From the NCBI GenBank assembly GCA_021738725.1, contig JAIPBE010000003.1, positions 1-64,000 on the forward strand: DNA of 64,000 nucleotides, given 5' to 3'. The position numbers and the translations under genes are program-made. The notes beneath the pieces are model-generated. The model had not been told where the DNA came from and made no database searches. It was given only the letters and a program-made list of their open reading frames with translations. Below, in pieces: positions 19,601 through 30,564 of this stretch (positions within the stretch are counted from its first letter, which is position 1; each line of letters starts with the position of its first letter). The DNA is from Saprospiraceae bacterium (GTDB lineage: Bacteria > Bacteroidota > Bacteroidia > Chitinophagales > Saprospiraceae).

Positions 19601-22600
19601 AAAATCAAATTCATTCTCCAGGGGCCAGATGTATCGCCTGTAGGTGTTGTCCCCAAGCATGGGCGCGCCTTGCGGATCAGAAACTTTCAACGGTATTTCG
19701 TATTCGTAATAGTTGTTCTCGAAGTCGCTACCAAATCGAATGAACATACTCAGATCCCCATCTTCGATCTGATCGGTTAGTTCACCCAGTCCTGGCAGTT
19801 TGCCCTCTTCGACGTGCACGAACATTTTCATCTTCTTATAGACTCGCATGTCCAATTGGAAGAGCTTGTAAATACCGATGAAATCGCCAATATTCTGCTT
19901 GAGTCCACAAAAGTCCAGACTCAGGGATTGCTCGTTCTGCAATAGATTGGGATAGAGACCGGCATTGTTTTCCCGTTCGATCCCCGGAGGCAGATCGTAT
20001 CCAAATGGATTGTCATTGGAGTTCCGTTCGACATTGATCGCATTGATATCAAATAAAGTGGTCGTAAAATTCGGCTCACCCACGGAAGGCTGGATCCGCT
20101 CATATTCACGCCACTGGTTGCGGACCATGCTGATCTCGGCAAAACGCAATGTCACCGGCTGACGGAATTCGGTGAGATACATCCGGATAAAACGCATAGC
20201 GCGATAATCGGAAATACTACCCACCCGTTTAGTGAATTGGTCGATCGGAATTTTCACCCGATACCACATCCGTCCTTGTTCACCTGGAACGGCATCAATA
20301 ATATACTGGTTGAATTGTAGTTCGCCATTCGGACCTTCATCTAGCGGGATCTCATATTCAAAATAGGATTCCGCTTCATTCATGGTGCCATCCCGGTTGA
20401 TATCCTCCATATCTGGAAGGAATCGGCTGGCTGTGGTAAATCCGTCATTGCTAGGAGGCTGAGCGGAGTTGCCCTGCACCCCGTTAAAACCGGAATATCG
20501 GCTGTAAATATTATCCTGCGAACCATACCGACTGTCCCGATAGGCGACATAGTCGTCATTCGAAGGGTCATTCTGGACGTAGGCAAGGAAATCCGGTTGC
20601 GCCCCACCAGATACAAGATTGGCCAAATATTCCTTGAATATGTCTGTTTCACCAGCATTGTCCAGGCCGTCCAGACCAACATCCTGTAGTATCTGATCAC
20701 CCTGATCCGGATCCAGTGAGGTATTGATCTGACGGTTGGCCGGGATTCGTCCCCATTCCGTTGTATCGACGGTGGCCGGGTTGTCACTGGTAGGTAATCC
20801 CTGCTCGAAGGATTTCCGGCTGTCCCGAAGAATATCCTCCGAGATATTACCAATATTGATGACCAGCTTTCCCGGATTGCCCGGGCTTCCCCCGTTATCC
20901 AGATAAGGGGTCAACATCCACATTTCGATATACCCGATATTCGCCTGCTCCCAGTCCGTCGTGGTCAGATCTCGCATGATCCCACCCCATCGGGATTCCG
21001 GGTCAGCCAGGCTACCGTTGGGGAGAACACCTGCAGAATAAGGGGTGCCTCCGATCTCGTCAAAATTGTAGGGCCCTTTGGCTTCCGGGTAGTATCGAAG
21101 GTCCAGGGTCCGAATTTCCGTATTGGTCCCTAAGGGTAATTGCTGATTGGGGAACACCTCGGTCCGATCAACATAGGACTGATAGGGGTCCTTCCGCGCA
21201 TCGTCATTCCGTACACTTGGGTCGATCTGATACCAGTTGAGCATTGCCCGATTGACACCACCAAGGGTGCTGTTGATCTTTTTGGATTCTGGAAACCGCT
21301 CTACGGATTTGTTTCCCGCATCCTGAGGTACACTGGCGATCACCCACTGGGTGCTGGGAATATGGATCGGCAAATTGGCCGTACTGCCTTCAAAGTCATC
21401 CAGATAGACGATTCCCTCTTTTTCACTCCCTTCATTGATAGCCCTTGCATGACCGGGTTGGAGATAGGCTCCTTCCGCTGCCACCTGAATGGAGGACTTG
21501 GCCTTGGTATCGATGAATGGGATCTTATCTACGGCCCGGGTCAACCAGGGAGCATCTTTATTGAAGGTAAAGTCCAATCCATAGACGCGGTTGTTGATGG
21601 GGTCGTCCCCAATGTTCACCTTGAAGGTCTGGGGTCGTTCAAAAAGCTGGAGGTAGGTCGCTCCGACGGTGAAGTCTTTACTGCGTTCGTAGTCCGCTCG
21701 AAGGCCGAGCATGGTCCGGGTTTGAAACCCGAAGAGTGTATTATCTTCAAAAGAGACCCGGATCGGGGTCGCCGCTTTCAGGTATGCCTCGTTGAGGATG
21801 GTGATCTGGCCCACGTTGTAATCGACGATATAGTCTTCATTCTCTCTCAGTGGAGTACCACCCGCCGTCACCTTCAGCGAGTTTCTGGGCAGGTTGAAGG
21901 CCCCTAATGATATTCGGCTGGTGACATTGGTCTTGTAGGTTCCCTTGATGACAAAACGGTTCTTGTCGAGCACCTCCCGGGCGCGAACCAGGGTTGTATC
22001 GTACAGATCCTGATAGCTGTAGAATTCCTGAAGTTCAGGATCGTCGATCCGATCGGTCAATGAACTGCCAAATGGCTCGAGGACCGGGAACATGATCCGT
22101 CCATTTTGGGGGAAAATGGTCAAGCCGGGGACGTAATCGAAGATACCATCCGGCTGTGGATCACCCTGCACATTCAGGTTATCCATATTGAATACCCGGA
22201 TCAATGGAATAGCCGCCAGATTGGAGGAAGGCAGGAATCGCTTCAATCCCTCTCCTGGATCTTCATAGTAGATGTCCAGTTTGAAATCCTCCTTACTGAC
22301 ATTATAGGCGCCAATATTGTAGACGTTCTTCATCATCAGGTCCCACAGTGGGATATCCACTCGCTGAGTGATGCTCTTCAGCATTTTAACAAAGAGAACG
22401 TTGGGTTGCTGCTGGTTATATGGTATATCATCCGCAAATTCTCCGACCTGATAATGCCGACCGTTGTAGGTGTATTCATAACTGATACCCAGGACATCCT
22501 GTGGCTTCAGGTTGGTGGTGATCGAGATGAATCCCAGTTTCGCCATGTTGGCATCCAGGGTATATTCTGTGGCAGAGAGTAACCGTGCTGTAATCTTTTC

Positions 22601-23917
22601 AAAATCACGTGTTTGCTCCATCTGAAATAGACCGGAGGTCAAGGTCGACACAGATCCCTCCAGGGTTCGCGATTCCTTGTTGGCCTGGATCAATTCAAAG
22701 AACCGGTTCGATTCATTGGTGGGCAATTCCTTGCCCAGAAGATCCAGTTGAACAGGTCCGGACTTTCCGTAGGCTGACTTACCATTGGGGTTAGTGAAGC
22801 GATCAAATTCGCCGATATCTGCAACCGCCACGATATCGCGGATGTTTTCCGTTTCGTTTCGGTCATTGGTCACCCACACCTGGACACGGGTCACCTGAAA
22901 GAGGCTGTTGACCTGGGGCAGGTTCCGCAAGACCTGTTCGAAGGCATCCCGGTTATACTGCGACAACAGGAAGTTCCTGTTCTCATCATATTGATCGGCC
23001 TTCACTTCAAAGTCCTGGACCTGGGCGCCTCCCTGGATGGTCAGCTCCTTCCGGTTGGATTGTTGCTGAGATGCCAGCGCCGTCAAACGGAGATAACCGA
23101 ATTTCAGTTCCGTCTTGATCCCGAACAACGCCTGGCTTCCCTGGATCAGATTGCTCCGCAGTGGCAAACTGACGTTACCCGCTTCGATCTTTTGAATGAT
23201 ATCATCCTCACTGAATTCCTGACCACTGTAATCCAGTTTGACCTTGTTGTCAAAACTGAAGGTGGCCTGGTTGTTAAAGCTCGTTGAGAGATTGAGTTTT
23301 TCGCCGATCTTACCCGTGACATCTACCTGGATACCCATGCGAAAATCAAAGCCACCCTGGAGGCGCTGCCGGATGGGTAAAACAGGGTTATCGGTCTTGT
23401 TGTAATTGACACCAAAGAAGAGGTCGACCTGCCCTTTTGGCGTGATTTCGATCTTGTTTCCACCAAAGAGGCGATCCAGCAAACTGCTTTTCAAGTCGAA
23501 GCGTGCAATGGGATCCAGCCGATCAGAAAGGCTGTTTTTGGCCGAGCTGAGGCCACTGAGTTTGTTGAAATATTCTTGTTCCAGTTCTTTACTGCGGTAA
23601 TCCATATATTCCTGGAAACCCATTTGACTGGGAGCGTGGTAGTATTCGCTCCCCATTTTTTCGGAGATCAGGTAGTTCCCACTGGCAGGATCATATTCGA
23701 TATTCTTCTCCACAAATCCGGGATCGCTCAATTGGATGGGGTCTTTACCCTCACCATTCTTCCAGAAGCCATAGTCCGGAAGCGTGTCTTTTTGCATAGG
23801 CCAACCGGAAATGTTCGTCGCCGAAACAGCGGTCATCCCCAGGAATACCCAGAATATCCATACAAACAAATACCTCATAGCCAATAGCCTGTCTCTAATC
23901 GAAGAGCTCGAAAACAA
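16634..23917 (-). CDS. sprA: SprA/Sov, T9SS outer-membrane translocon (start may be 23878)
   Basis: 2427 aa; GINVIFTLN C-term, KVNIGDDPINNRVYGLDFTF and GIVYLDDFEGSTANLP motifs, adjacent to ruvA. Confidence 0.95.
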   Translation of the reverse strand: MFSSSSIRDRLLAMRYLFVWIFWVFLGMTAVSATNISGWPMQKDTLPDYGFWKNGEGKDPIQLSDPGFVEKNIEYDPASGNYLISEKMGSEYYHAPSQMGFQEYMDYRSKELEQEYFNKLSGLSSAKNSLSDRLDPIARFDLKSSLLDRLFGGNKIEITPKGQVDLFFGVNYNKTDNPVLPIRQRLQGGFDFRMGIQVDVTGKIGEKLNLSTSFNNQATFSFDNKVKLDYSGQEFSEDDIIQKIEAGNVSLPLRSNLIQGSQALFGIKTELKFGYLRLTALASQQQSNRKELTIQGGAQVQDFEVKADQYDENRNFLLSQYNRDAFEQVLRNLPQVNSLFQVTRVQVWVTNDRNETENIRDIVAVADIGEFDRFTNPNGKSAYGKSGPVQLDLLGKELPTNESNRFFELIQANKESRTLEGSVSTLTSGLFQMEQTRDFEKITARLLSATEYTLDANMAKLGFISITTNLKPQDVLGISYEYTYNGRHYQVGEFADDIPYNQQQPNVLFVKMLKSITQRVDIPLWDLMMKNVYNIGAYNVSKEDFKLDIYYEDPGEGLKRFLPSSNLAAIPLIRVFNMDNLNVQGDPQPDGIFDYVPGLTIFPQNGRIMFPVLEPFGSSLTDRIDDPELQEFYSYQDLYDTTLVRAREVLDKNRFVIKGTYKTNVTSRISLGAFNLPRNSLKVTAGGTPLRENEDYIVDYNVGQITILNEAYLKAATPIRVSFEDNTLFGFQTRTMLGLRADYERSKDFTVGATYLQLFERPQTFKVNIGDDPINNRVYGLDFTFNKDAPWLTRAVDKIPFIDTKAKSSIQVAAEGAYLQPGHARAINEGSEKEGIVYLDDFEGSTANLPIHIPSTQWVIASVPQDAGNKSVERFPESKKINSTLGGVNRAMLNWYQIDPSVRNDDARKDPYQSYVDRTEVFPNQQLPLGTNTEIRTLDLRYYPEAKGPYNFDEIGGTPYSAGVLPNGSLADPESRWGGIMRDLTTTDWEQANIGYIEMWMLTPYLDNGGSPGNPGKLVINIGNISEDILRDSRKSFEQGLPTSDNPATVDTTEWGRIPANRQINTSLDPDQGDQILQDVGLDGLDNAGETDIFKEYLANLVSGGAQPDFLAYVQNDPSNDDYVAYRDSRYGSQDNIYSRYSGFNGVQGNSAQPPSNDGFTTASRFLPDMEDINRDGTMNEAESYFEYEIPLDEGPNGELQFNQYIIDAVPGEQGRMWYRVKIPIDQFTKRVGSISDYRAMRFIRMYLTEFRQPVTLRFAEISMVRNQWREYERIQPSVGEPNFTTTLFDINAINVERNSNDNPFGYDLPPGIERENNAGLYPNLLQNEQSLSLDFCGLKQNIGDFIGIYKLFQLDMRVYKKMKMFVHVEEGKLPGLGELTDQIEDGDLSMFIRFGSDFENNYYEYEIPLKVSDPQGAPMLGDNTYRRYIWPLENEFDFDLSIFKDLKIDRNGDSSADLQTEYEQAIIKEINGVNYTQYARVKGNPNIGLVRGVLIGVRNKDSKEHCASVWVNELRLSGLDDRAGYAATARMQMQLADFGRIDVSTNYSSIGYGALDQRVQARSRQEDLNYDIAGSFELGKFLPEKTGIKIPFYAQYSNTTSTPQFDPYDLDVPLKEKLAAIQETAVRDSVKEAALTLTTIRSYNFTNVRKDRTNTDRKPMPWDIENFSFNYAWSETAKRDPIIASDVLKNQNGGFNYNYGIKVKYIEPFKNLIENKEYFNLIKNFNFNPVPNNFTFNTIMDRRFGVTTYRFAGPDPKLNTFYNKQWWWDRNYNLQWDLTKALKFTFSALNRAVIDELPEFDDGGQPTPSQTKKDYVWENIKNLGRTKDYNHNLSANYTVPTKNIPFMDWVNLRAQYDGLYSYNTASLNVDTLGNTIRNGQTRRLNADLNFESLYGQWSYLNQIQGNKGNNRVKREPANVRGSKPGVPQDPDDPKNQTDPADPNDPKSQDDKKKEKKKRTGPSLAEKIIIRPLLSLRRARIDYQEQFTNTVPGFTPESQLLGMQDFTAPGWGFISGLDAPNTKWLDNAASNDWITRNVWLNQNVERTYQQSLRGTLTLEPVNNLRVDVDLNRNYSESSFELFKVRTAGDDFSHNPIQNIGSYSISFMSLNTIFRNDDGVKKLFESFQTNREIISKRLGMGTHALEPGYTEGYGKRQLEVLVPSFIATYTGKDPNTTPLLNGLFNYIPRPNWKMTYDGLAKLPGMKEVFSSFRLTHGYRSTLTVNSFQTDYTDYDPNNPTKLNQESLNFYSEFIIPDVVIDEQFAPLIGVDLRTKNNINLAFTWNKSRKLQLLLNDPQLPETKASELTFNLGYVIPKVKIPFLLFGVNKKDKKNMPGQDLTLNLSFSFRDDIQINHQLDAVDDPADGSISIPARGNRAIRINPTIDYPINSRLRLQLRYEYTQNKPKTFNGFKTTTNVGGINVIFTLN

Positions 23918-24044
23918 CCGAACCGTTCGATGATGTTTTTATCTATCTATTCCAACCCGGTACGAAGAATTTCTACGTGACCAGTCTAACGACATCCCTC
24001 GTTATACGGGAAAAACCCCGCTGAGTTGCCTGTTCCCGGATCCA

Positions 24045-24641
24045 TTAACCCTGAGACAAAGCACGGAGAGCCTGCCGGATAAGTGCTTCCACACTGGATG
24101 GCCCATCTGCAGAACCACTGATCCTGGAAAGGGCCTTCTGAGCCTGGGCGCGGGGGAATCCCAGGGCCAACAGAGCAGATAACGCCTCCTCTTCCATTGT
24201 ATTGTTTGTCTGCGTCGGGATTAAATGGCTTTCGCCCATCCCTTTGCGAACCTTATCCTTCAAGTCGATCAATATGCGACGGGCGGTTTTATCACCCACT
24301 CCTTTTACCTTCTTGAAGGCGCTCAGGTCTTCACTCATGATCGCGATCTCTGTTTCCTGCGGACTCATATACGACAGGATCAGCTGAGCAGTATTCGGCC
24401 CCACCCCCGAAACAGAGATCAGATGAATGAACAATTGCTTTTCTGCCTCCTCCGTAAATCCGAACAATGCCTGATGATCCTGTGAGAAGTGGTGGTACAC
24501 TGTTAGCCCAACCTCTTCTTTGCCCTCGATTGCCGAAGCCGTGTAGAGACTGATACGGACTTCATATCCCACTCCAGAACACTCCACAATCACCGACGTC
24601 GGACTTCGCCGGATCACCTTTCCACGTAATGATGCAATCAT
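24045..24641 (-). CDS. ruvA: Holliday junction DNA helicase RuvA
   Basis: MIASLRGKVI, VGYEVRIS, LISVSGVGPNTAQLILS, GVGDKTARRILIDLKDK. Confidence 0.97.
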   Translation of the reverse strand: MIASLRGKVIRRSPTSVIVECSGVGYEVRISLYTASAIEGKEEVGLTVYHHFSQDHQALFGFTEEAEKQLFIHLISVSGVGPNTAQLILSYMSPQETEIAIMSEDLSAFKKVKGVGDKTARRILIDLKDKVRKGMGESHLIPTQTNNTMEEEALSALLALGFPRAQAQKALSRISGSADGPSSVEALIRQALRALSQG

Positions 24642-24829
24642 GCTGCGAAGGTAGGAAAACCAAGGGATTGCCTCACCGTGATGACGCACCTAAAAGCCTG
24701 TCTCCAATCGCTTTACAGGATCATCAAATTCCACACATGAACATGCAAACGAATCCCGGGGAAGGAATGTGGGGCTACTGACCAACATGAACTATCCGGA
24801 CGGCAAGGATCAGAGAAGAAGAAGGGCGA

Positions 24830-27004
24830 TTATTTCATCAATTTCCAAAGGATTTCCTGAGCAGCTTTGGCAATGACCGTACCCGGACCGAAGATGGCAT
24901 CCACCCCTGCTGCATACAGTTCATCATAGTCCTGTGCCGGGATCACCCCACCGGCGACCACCAGAATATCTTCCCGGCCGAGGTCGCGAAGCGCTTTGAT
25001 CGCCTGAGGAACCAGGGTTTTGTGCCCCGCTGCCAGGGAGGAAATACCCAGAATGTGGACATCATTTTCCGCGGCCTGTCGGGCGGCCTCTTCCGGGGTT
25101 TGAAAGAGGGGGCCGATGTCTACATCAAAACCGAGGTCGGCAAAACTGGTCGCGATCACTTTTGCACCCCGATCATGCCCATCCTGGCCCAGTTTGGCCA
25201 CCAGGATACGGGGTCGGCGGCCTTCCATTTCTGCAAAGGCATCCGACAAACGGAGGGCTTCCTGATAATCTTTGTTCTCACTCATTTCTCGTGCAAATAC
25301 ACCACTAATGGCCAGGGAACTGGCCGTATAACGTCCAAAGGATTTTTCCATAGCATCCGAGATCTCCCCCAGCGTCGCCCTGTGCCGGGCGGCGGCAATC
25401 GCAGCCTCCAGCAGGTTTCCTTCACCACTTGCTGCACATACCGTGATCTTCTCCAGAGCCTCCTTTACCTTGTCCGGGTCCCGTTGTTTTCGGACTCTGT
25501 CCAACCGTTCTATCTGCGATTCGCGGACGGCGGAATTATCCACTTCCAGAATATTGAAATTCGGCTTTTCGTCGGTCTGGAATTGATTAACACCCACAAT
25601 ATGGTCCTGGTTGCTATCAATTTTCGCCTGCTTTCTTGCCGCTGCCTGTTCGATACGCATCTTGGGGATGCCACGTTCAATCGCCTTGGTCATGCCACCC
25701 AGCTCTTCCACTTCGCGAATGTGTTCCAACGCACGATCCACCAATTGCTGGGTCAGCGATTCAACGTAATAGGATCCGCCCATAGGGTCGACCACCTTGT
25801 TGATTCCGATCGATCGTTGCATGAACAATTGGGTATCCCGGGCAATCCGTGCCGAGTAATCTGTAGGTAGAGCAATGGCTTCATCCAGAGAGTTGGTATG
25901 CAGTGACTGGGTCCCTCCCTGGACTGCGGCCATCGCCTCCAGACAGGTCCGGGCGATATTGTTGTAAGGATCCTGCTCTGTCAGACTCCAACCAGAGGTC
26001 TGACAGTGCGTCCGCAATGCCATCGATTTTTGAGAGGTCGATCCGAATTGTTGGATGATACTGGACCACAGCAATCGGCCGGCCCGCATTTTGGCGACTT
26101 CCATCAGGTGGTGCATGCCGATCCCCCAGAAAAAGGAAATTCGGGGAGCGAAATCATCCAATGCCAATCCGGATGCAATACCCGTGCGGAGGTATTCGAT
26201 CCCATCAGCCAGGGTATACGCCAGTTCTAGATCGGCAGGAGCACCCGCTTCGTGCATATGATAACCAGAGATACTGATGGAATTGAATTTGGGCATCCGC
26301 CGACTGGTATAACCGAAAATATCCCCGATGATCCGCATACTGGGAGCCGGCGGATAGATATAGGTGTTGCGCACCATGAACTCCTTGAGAATATCGTTTT
26401 GGATGGTGCCACTGAGTTCTTCAGGCGTGACTCCCTGCTCTTCAGCAGCCACAATATAAAAGGCGAGAATGGGGATGACTGCTCCATTCATGGTCATGGA
26501 AACAGACATCTCACCCAGAGGGATCTCATCGAAGAGGATGATCATATCCTCCACTGAATCGATGGCTACGCCGGCTTTGCCGACATCTCCGACCACCCGT
26601 GGATGATCCGAATCATACCCCCGATGGGTCGCCAGATCAAAGGCCACGGACAAACCCTTTTGTCCAGCTTCCAGGTTCCGACGATAAAAGGCATTGCTCT
26701 CTTCCGCTGTGGAAAAACCGGCATACTGCCGGATGGTCCAGGGACGGACGGCATACATGGAGGCATAGGGTCCTCGGAGATAGGGTGCCTTGCCGGCACC
26801 AAAAGCTGTCATCTCCGGATGGGTAAGATCGGCATGTGTGTAGGCGGAATGCACCTGGATCCCCTCCGCAGTCGGCCATTGCTGTTCCCCGGGTAAAGTC
26901 GAGGGTTTACGGATCAGTTGTGGTTGAAAAGGGATCTTCTTGAATGCCACGTGGTGCGCTTGGGTGATGCCCCAAATTACGAGCCTTGGGAGGAGATTTC
27001 CCAA
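24830..27004 (-). CDS. Methylmalonyl-CoA mutase (true start probably a downstream GTG at VAFKKIPF)
   Basis: [65 protein letters not shown]12-binding [15 protein letters not shown]. Confidence 0.97.
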   Translation of the reverse strand: MGNLLPRLVIWGITQAHHVAFKKIPFQPQLIRKPSTLPGEQQWPTAEGIQVHSAYTHADLTHPEMTAFGAGKAPYLRGPYASMYAVRPWTIRQYAGFSTAEESNAFYRRNLEAGQKGLSVAFDLATHRGYDSDHPRVVGDVGKAGVAIDSVEDMIILFDEIPLGEMSVSMTMNGAVIPILAFYIVAAEEQGVTPEELSGTIQNDILKEFMVRNTYIYPPAPSMRIIGDIFGYTSRRMPKFNSISISGYHMHEAGAPADLELAYTLADGIEYLRTGIASGLALDDFAPRISFFWGIGMHHLMEVAKMRAGRLLWSSIIQQFGSTSQKSMALRTHCQTSGWSLTEQDPYNNIARTCLEAMAAVQGGTQSLHTNSLDEAIALPTDYSARIARDTQLFMQRSIGINKVVDPMGGSYYVESLTQQLVDRALEHIREVEELGGMTKAIERGIPKMRIEQAAARKQAKIDSNQDHIVGVNQFQTDEKPNFNILEVDNSAVRESQIERLDRVRKQRDPDKVKEALEKITVCAASGEGNLLEAAIAAARHRATLGEISDAMEKSFGRYTASSLAISGVFAREMSENKDYQEALRLSDAFAEMEGRRPRILVAKLGQDGHDRGAKVIATSFADLGFDVDIGPLFQTPEEAARQAAENDVHILGISSLAAGHKTLVPQAIKALRDLGREDILVVAGGVIPAQDYDELYAAGVDAIFGPGTVIAKAAQEILWKLMK

Positions 27005-27097
27005 TCCTGTGCATTAAATACCTGCTGTACGCAGATCTTTGCATCTTCAAGGCTTCTATCCGATTCTTCACTACGGCATTCCACCTACCTTTAACCT

Positions 27098-28330
27098 ATG
27101 GTTCACTTTGAACGCCACACTCTTTCCAACGGTCTGCGCGTGATCATCCATCGGGATCCCAGTACACCGATCGCTGTGCTGAATGTCCTGTACAATGCCG
27201 GCTCCCGGGTAGAATCACCTCACCAGACGGGACTTGCCCATTTGTTTGAACATCTCATGTTTAGTCAGTCCCTGCATGTCGATGATTTTGATGAAGCCAT
27301 CCAGCATGCGGGTGGAGATTGCAATGCATTCACCAACACCGATATCACGAACTTTTACGACATGGTCCCGGTAGAAAACCTGGAGACAGCATTCTGGTTG
27401 GAATCCGACCGGATGATGGGGTTGAAGTTCTCGCAGGAGGAACTGGATATTCAGAAAAAGGTGGTGATCGAGGAATTCAAGGAAACCTCCCTGGATCAGC
27501 CATACAGTAATCTATGGCATCTGATGGCCGATCTGGTCTATAAAGAACATCCTTACCGATGGCCTACCATCGGGTTGATCCCCGATCATATCGCCCAGGT
27601 CTCCCTCCCGGAGGTCAAAGACTTTTTTCATCGCTGGTACAGGCCCAATAACGCTATTATTTGTGTCGCCGGTGATGTGGATCCTCAAAAGGTTCTGGCC
27701 AGGATAGAGGCCTGGTTCGGGCAGATACCCGCAGGGCCCCGGATCGAACTGCCCCCCTTTCAGGAACCTCTCCAAACACACAGAAGAGAGATCATTCGCA
27801 AGGATACAGTGCCATTACCCGCACTGTATATGGGCTTTCGCTGTCCTGGCCGACTGGAACCAGGGTACTATGCCGCTGACCTGATCACCGATATCCTGGC
27901 CAATGGCCCATCCTCCAGGTTGTACCGGCGGCTGGTCATGGATCAGGAGCTGTTCAGTCATATCGACTGCTACCAAACGGGAACCCTTGATCCCGGTGTC
28001 ATTATGATCGAAGCCAAACCTGCTCCTGGCCTGGGATTGGAAGAAGCCGAAGGGATCATCTGGAAGGAATTGGAAGACCTCGCCTCCAGTACCATCCCGG
28101 ACAGGGAACTGGAGAAGATCAAAAATAAAAATGAAGCCGCGATCGCTTTCTCAGAGGTCGCGATCGTCCACAAGGCCATGAATCTCGCTCATTGTGAATG
28201 GCTGGGGGAACCTGATCTGATCAATCAGGAGATCGATCATTATCGCGCCGTGAGTGTCCAACATGTCAGAGATACAGCAACCGAACTCTTTCAAAAACAG
28301 CGAGCAAACGTCGTTTTCTATCAAACCTGA
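27098..28330 (+). CDS. M16 family (insulinase/pitrilysin-like) zinc peptidase
   Basis: GLAHLFEHLMF (HxxEH) motif and R/Y C-terminal M16 motifs. Confidence 0.93.
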   Translation: MVHFERHTLSNGLRVIIHRDPSTPIAVLNVLYNAGSRVESPHQTGLAHLFEHLMFSQSLHVDDFDEAIQHAGGDCNAFTNTDITNFYDMVPVENLETAFWLESDRMMGLKFSQEELDIQKKVVIEEFKETSLDQPYSNLWHLMADLVYKEHPYRWPTIGLIPDHIAQVSLPEVKDFFHRWYRPNNAIICVAGDVDPQKVLARIEAWFGQIPAGPRIELPPFQEPLQTHRREIIRKDTVPLPALYMGFRCPGRLEPGYYAADLITDILANGPSSRLYRRLVMDQELFSHIDCYQTGTLDPGVIMIEAKPAPGLGLEEAEGIIWKELEDLASSTIPDRELEKIKNKNEAAIAFSEVAIVHKAMNLAHCEWLGEPDLINQEIDHYRAVSVQHVRDTATELFQKQRANVVFYQT

Positions 28331-28457
28331 GGCCTGGAATGATGACTGGAAGCCGACAATTCCGGTTTTAATTTCTGAATTCATCTAAAAAGTACAGCCA
28401 GATGACCTGCAATACCTATTTTTGTTAGATATCCTTCCATCAAAGCCCTTTTTAATT

Positions 28458-30368
28458 ATGAAGAAACTATTACTCCTCTTATTCCTCGCTTCGACGTTCA
28501 CAATAGCAAATGCTCAAGTGGATATCTTCTACTACGAGGATTTTTCAAATGGTATGCCTGCCGATTATTCACTCTATGATGTGGATGGCAAATCGCCATA
28601 TTACACAGTTTTTCAAGGTGCAGATTCCTGGATCGTACTGCCATCATTTGCGGATGCTGCGATCAGCACATCCTACTATTCACCCGCCGCCTCTTCGGAT
28701 GACTGGATGGTGACAGGTGGCATTGATATACCATCTGCCTCTGTTCCTGAGAACAAGGTTTTGGCTTCCTGGTATGGTGCGTGTACAAACTCCACTTACC
28801 CTGATGGCTATGAAGTGTATATCTCTACAACGGGAAATACCGTAGCAGACTTTACAACCAAGATCTTTACGACTGCAAATGCAACCGTAGCCGGTAGCAC
28901 TCAGAGTTATGATCTATCGACCTATGCCGGTGAAACCATCTGGTTAGCCTTCCGGAACAACTCCTATGACGGAGACATCCTGTTGATCGATGACATCCTC
29001 GTTGGTGAATTCGCTCCACGCGATGTAGCCGTCGTGGATATTACCAACCGCGGATATAATCCTGTCGGGAATGTCAGCCTGAAAACGGAGGTGTATAATG
29101 CAGGACATGAAACCATCGCTTCTCTGGAGTTGAACTATACCATTGATAATGGTACGGTGGTAACGGCTACAGTATCTGGTTTGAATATCAAGCCATTCAC
29201 CACAGGAATCGTGACGCATCCAACCCCCTGGACTGCTGATGGTGGTCTTCACGAGGTCGGTATGTCAGTCAGTATGATCAATGCTGGCGATGATGCCAAT
29301 CCGGCAAACAACGATTTCAATCTGGAAACCTCGATTTACGAATCTGCTAATACAGTGAGTAGAAAAGTAATGACAGAAACTTATACCAGTTCGACTTGCC
29401 CTCCATGCCAGCCTGGTAATGCAAATCTGCATAATATCCTCAATGGCCTGACACCAGCAGAATATCCTGTTGTTTTGAAGTGGCAACAGAACTTCCCAGG
29501 TGTAGGCGATCCATATTGCACAGACGAGACGGTGACACGCCGTGATGTCTATGGTATCAATTCAATCCCGGACACTCGTGTGGATGGTAACTATTGGTTT
29601 GGGAACACCAACAATATTACCAAGAACAATATCGTCGGTGGCTCCAGCAGAGCTGGCCTGGTCGAATTCGATGCTACATATAGCGTAGATGAAGCCACTC
29701 AGACGGTCCACATCCAAGGCAAATTGACGCCAAAAACGCCTACACTTTATGGCACACGCCTGATGATGGTGATCAAAGAGAAGAAGACCACCAAGAACAA
29801 GAAGGACAACGGTGAAACTGAATTCCTCGATGTTGTGAAAAAGGTGATCAATGGTCTGGATGGTGTTGATGTCGGTGGATTGGCTATTGACGAAGAATTT
29901 CCATTTGACGTCACATATGAGTTCATGGGCGACTACCGTCTTCCAGTGGATGGACAGGCTGTAAACCGGATCAAGCACGACGTTGAACATTCAGTTGAAG
30001 ATTTCAATGATCTTTCTGTTTCTCTCTGGTTGGAATATCCACGCGACGAGTATGTCCTGAATGCGGCTGATGCAGAGTTAGAAACCGTAAGTACGGATGC
30101 TCCTGTTGCATTGTCCAGCTTCCAGATCTTCCCGAATCCAGTATCCGATCAATTGCAGGTTAACCTCGAATTGTCAGAAAACCTGGATTGCAGTCTGATG
30201 CTGTACAGCAGTGATGGAAAAGCAGCTTTGCCTGTGTTCAATGGTACATTGACCCAGGGATCACACAAGATCGGTGCTGCCGTTGGCGACCTCGCTGCCG
30301 GTACGTATTTCTTGCACCTGCGTTCAGCTGCCGGTTTGAGTATTCAAACCGTACAGATCAACCGATAG
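28458..30368 (+). CDS. Secreted protein: choice-of-anchor J-like N-terminus, CPPC thioredoxin-like (Omp28-like) region, T9SS type A sorting domain
   Basis: Signal peptide; EDFSNGMPADYSLYDVDG; SSTCPPCQPGN; C-term FQIFPNPVSDQLQVNLE...GTYFLHL. Confidence 0.85.
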   Translation: MKKLLLLLFLASTFTIANAQVDIFYYEDFSNGMPADYSLYDVDGKSPYYTVFQGADSWIVLPSFADAAISTSYYSPAASSDDWMVTGGIDIPSASVPENKVLASWYGACTNSTYPDGYEVYISTTGNTVADFTTKIFTTANATVAGSTQSYDLSTYAGETIWLAFRNNSYDGDILLIDDILVGEFAPRDVAVVDITNRGYNPVGNVSLKTEVYNAGHETIASLELNYTIDNGTVVTATVSGLNIKPFTTGIVTHPTPWTADGGLHEVGMSVSMINAGDDANPANNDFNLETSIYESANTVSRKVMTETYTSSTCPPCQPGNANLHNILNGLTPAEYPVVLKWQQNFPGVGDPYCTDETVTRRDVYGINSIPDTRVDGNYWFGNTNNITKNNIVGGSSRAGLVEFDATYSVDEATQTVHIQGKLTPKTPTLYGTRLMMVIKEKKTTKNKKDNGETEFLDVVKKVINGLDGVDVGGLAIDEEFPFDVTYEFMGDYRLPVDGQAVNRIKHDVEHSVEDFNDLSVSLWLEYPRDEYVLNAADAELETVSTDAPVALSSFQIFPNPVSDQLQVNLELSENLDCSLMLYSSDGKAALPVFNGTLTQGSHKIGAAVGDLAAGTYFLHLRSAAGLSIQTVQINR

Positions 30369-30396
30369 ACCTTCGGTTCGCAGAACACGTCTAATA

Positions 30397-30432
30397 AGAG
30401 GCTGACCATTTGGTCAGCCTCTTTTTTTTTGT
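30397..30432 (+). terminator. Rho-independent terminator
   Basis: aagaggctgacca-tt-tggtcagcctctt followed by a T-run. Confidence 0.92.
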
Positions 30433-30564
30433 TTTTACTATCCTGTTTTCTGGAAGTCCACACCCTTCAATCCATCGGGCGGTCGGATGTATCAGAATTC
30501 TGTAAACATCCTTAATCAATGAAAAGGGAGCTCCTTCGCATAGCTCTGGAGGATGTTCTGCGCC

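Noticed and set aside
21140-21907. 255-aa ORF antisense to sprA
   Set aside because: Long shadow ORF in a very long gene; no protein-like motif.
25022-25870. 282-aa ORF antisense to methylmalonyl-CoA mutase
   Set aside because: Shadow ORF of a highly conserved gene.
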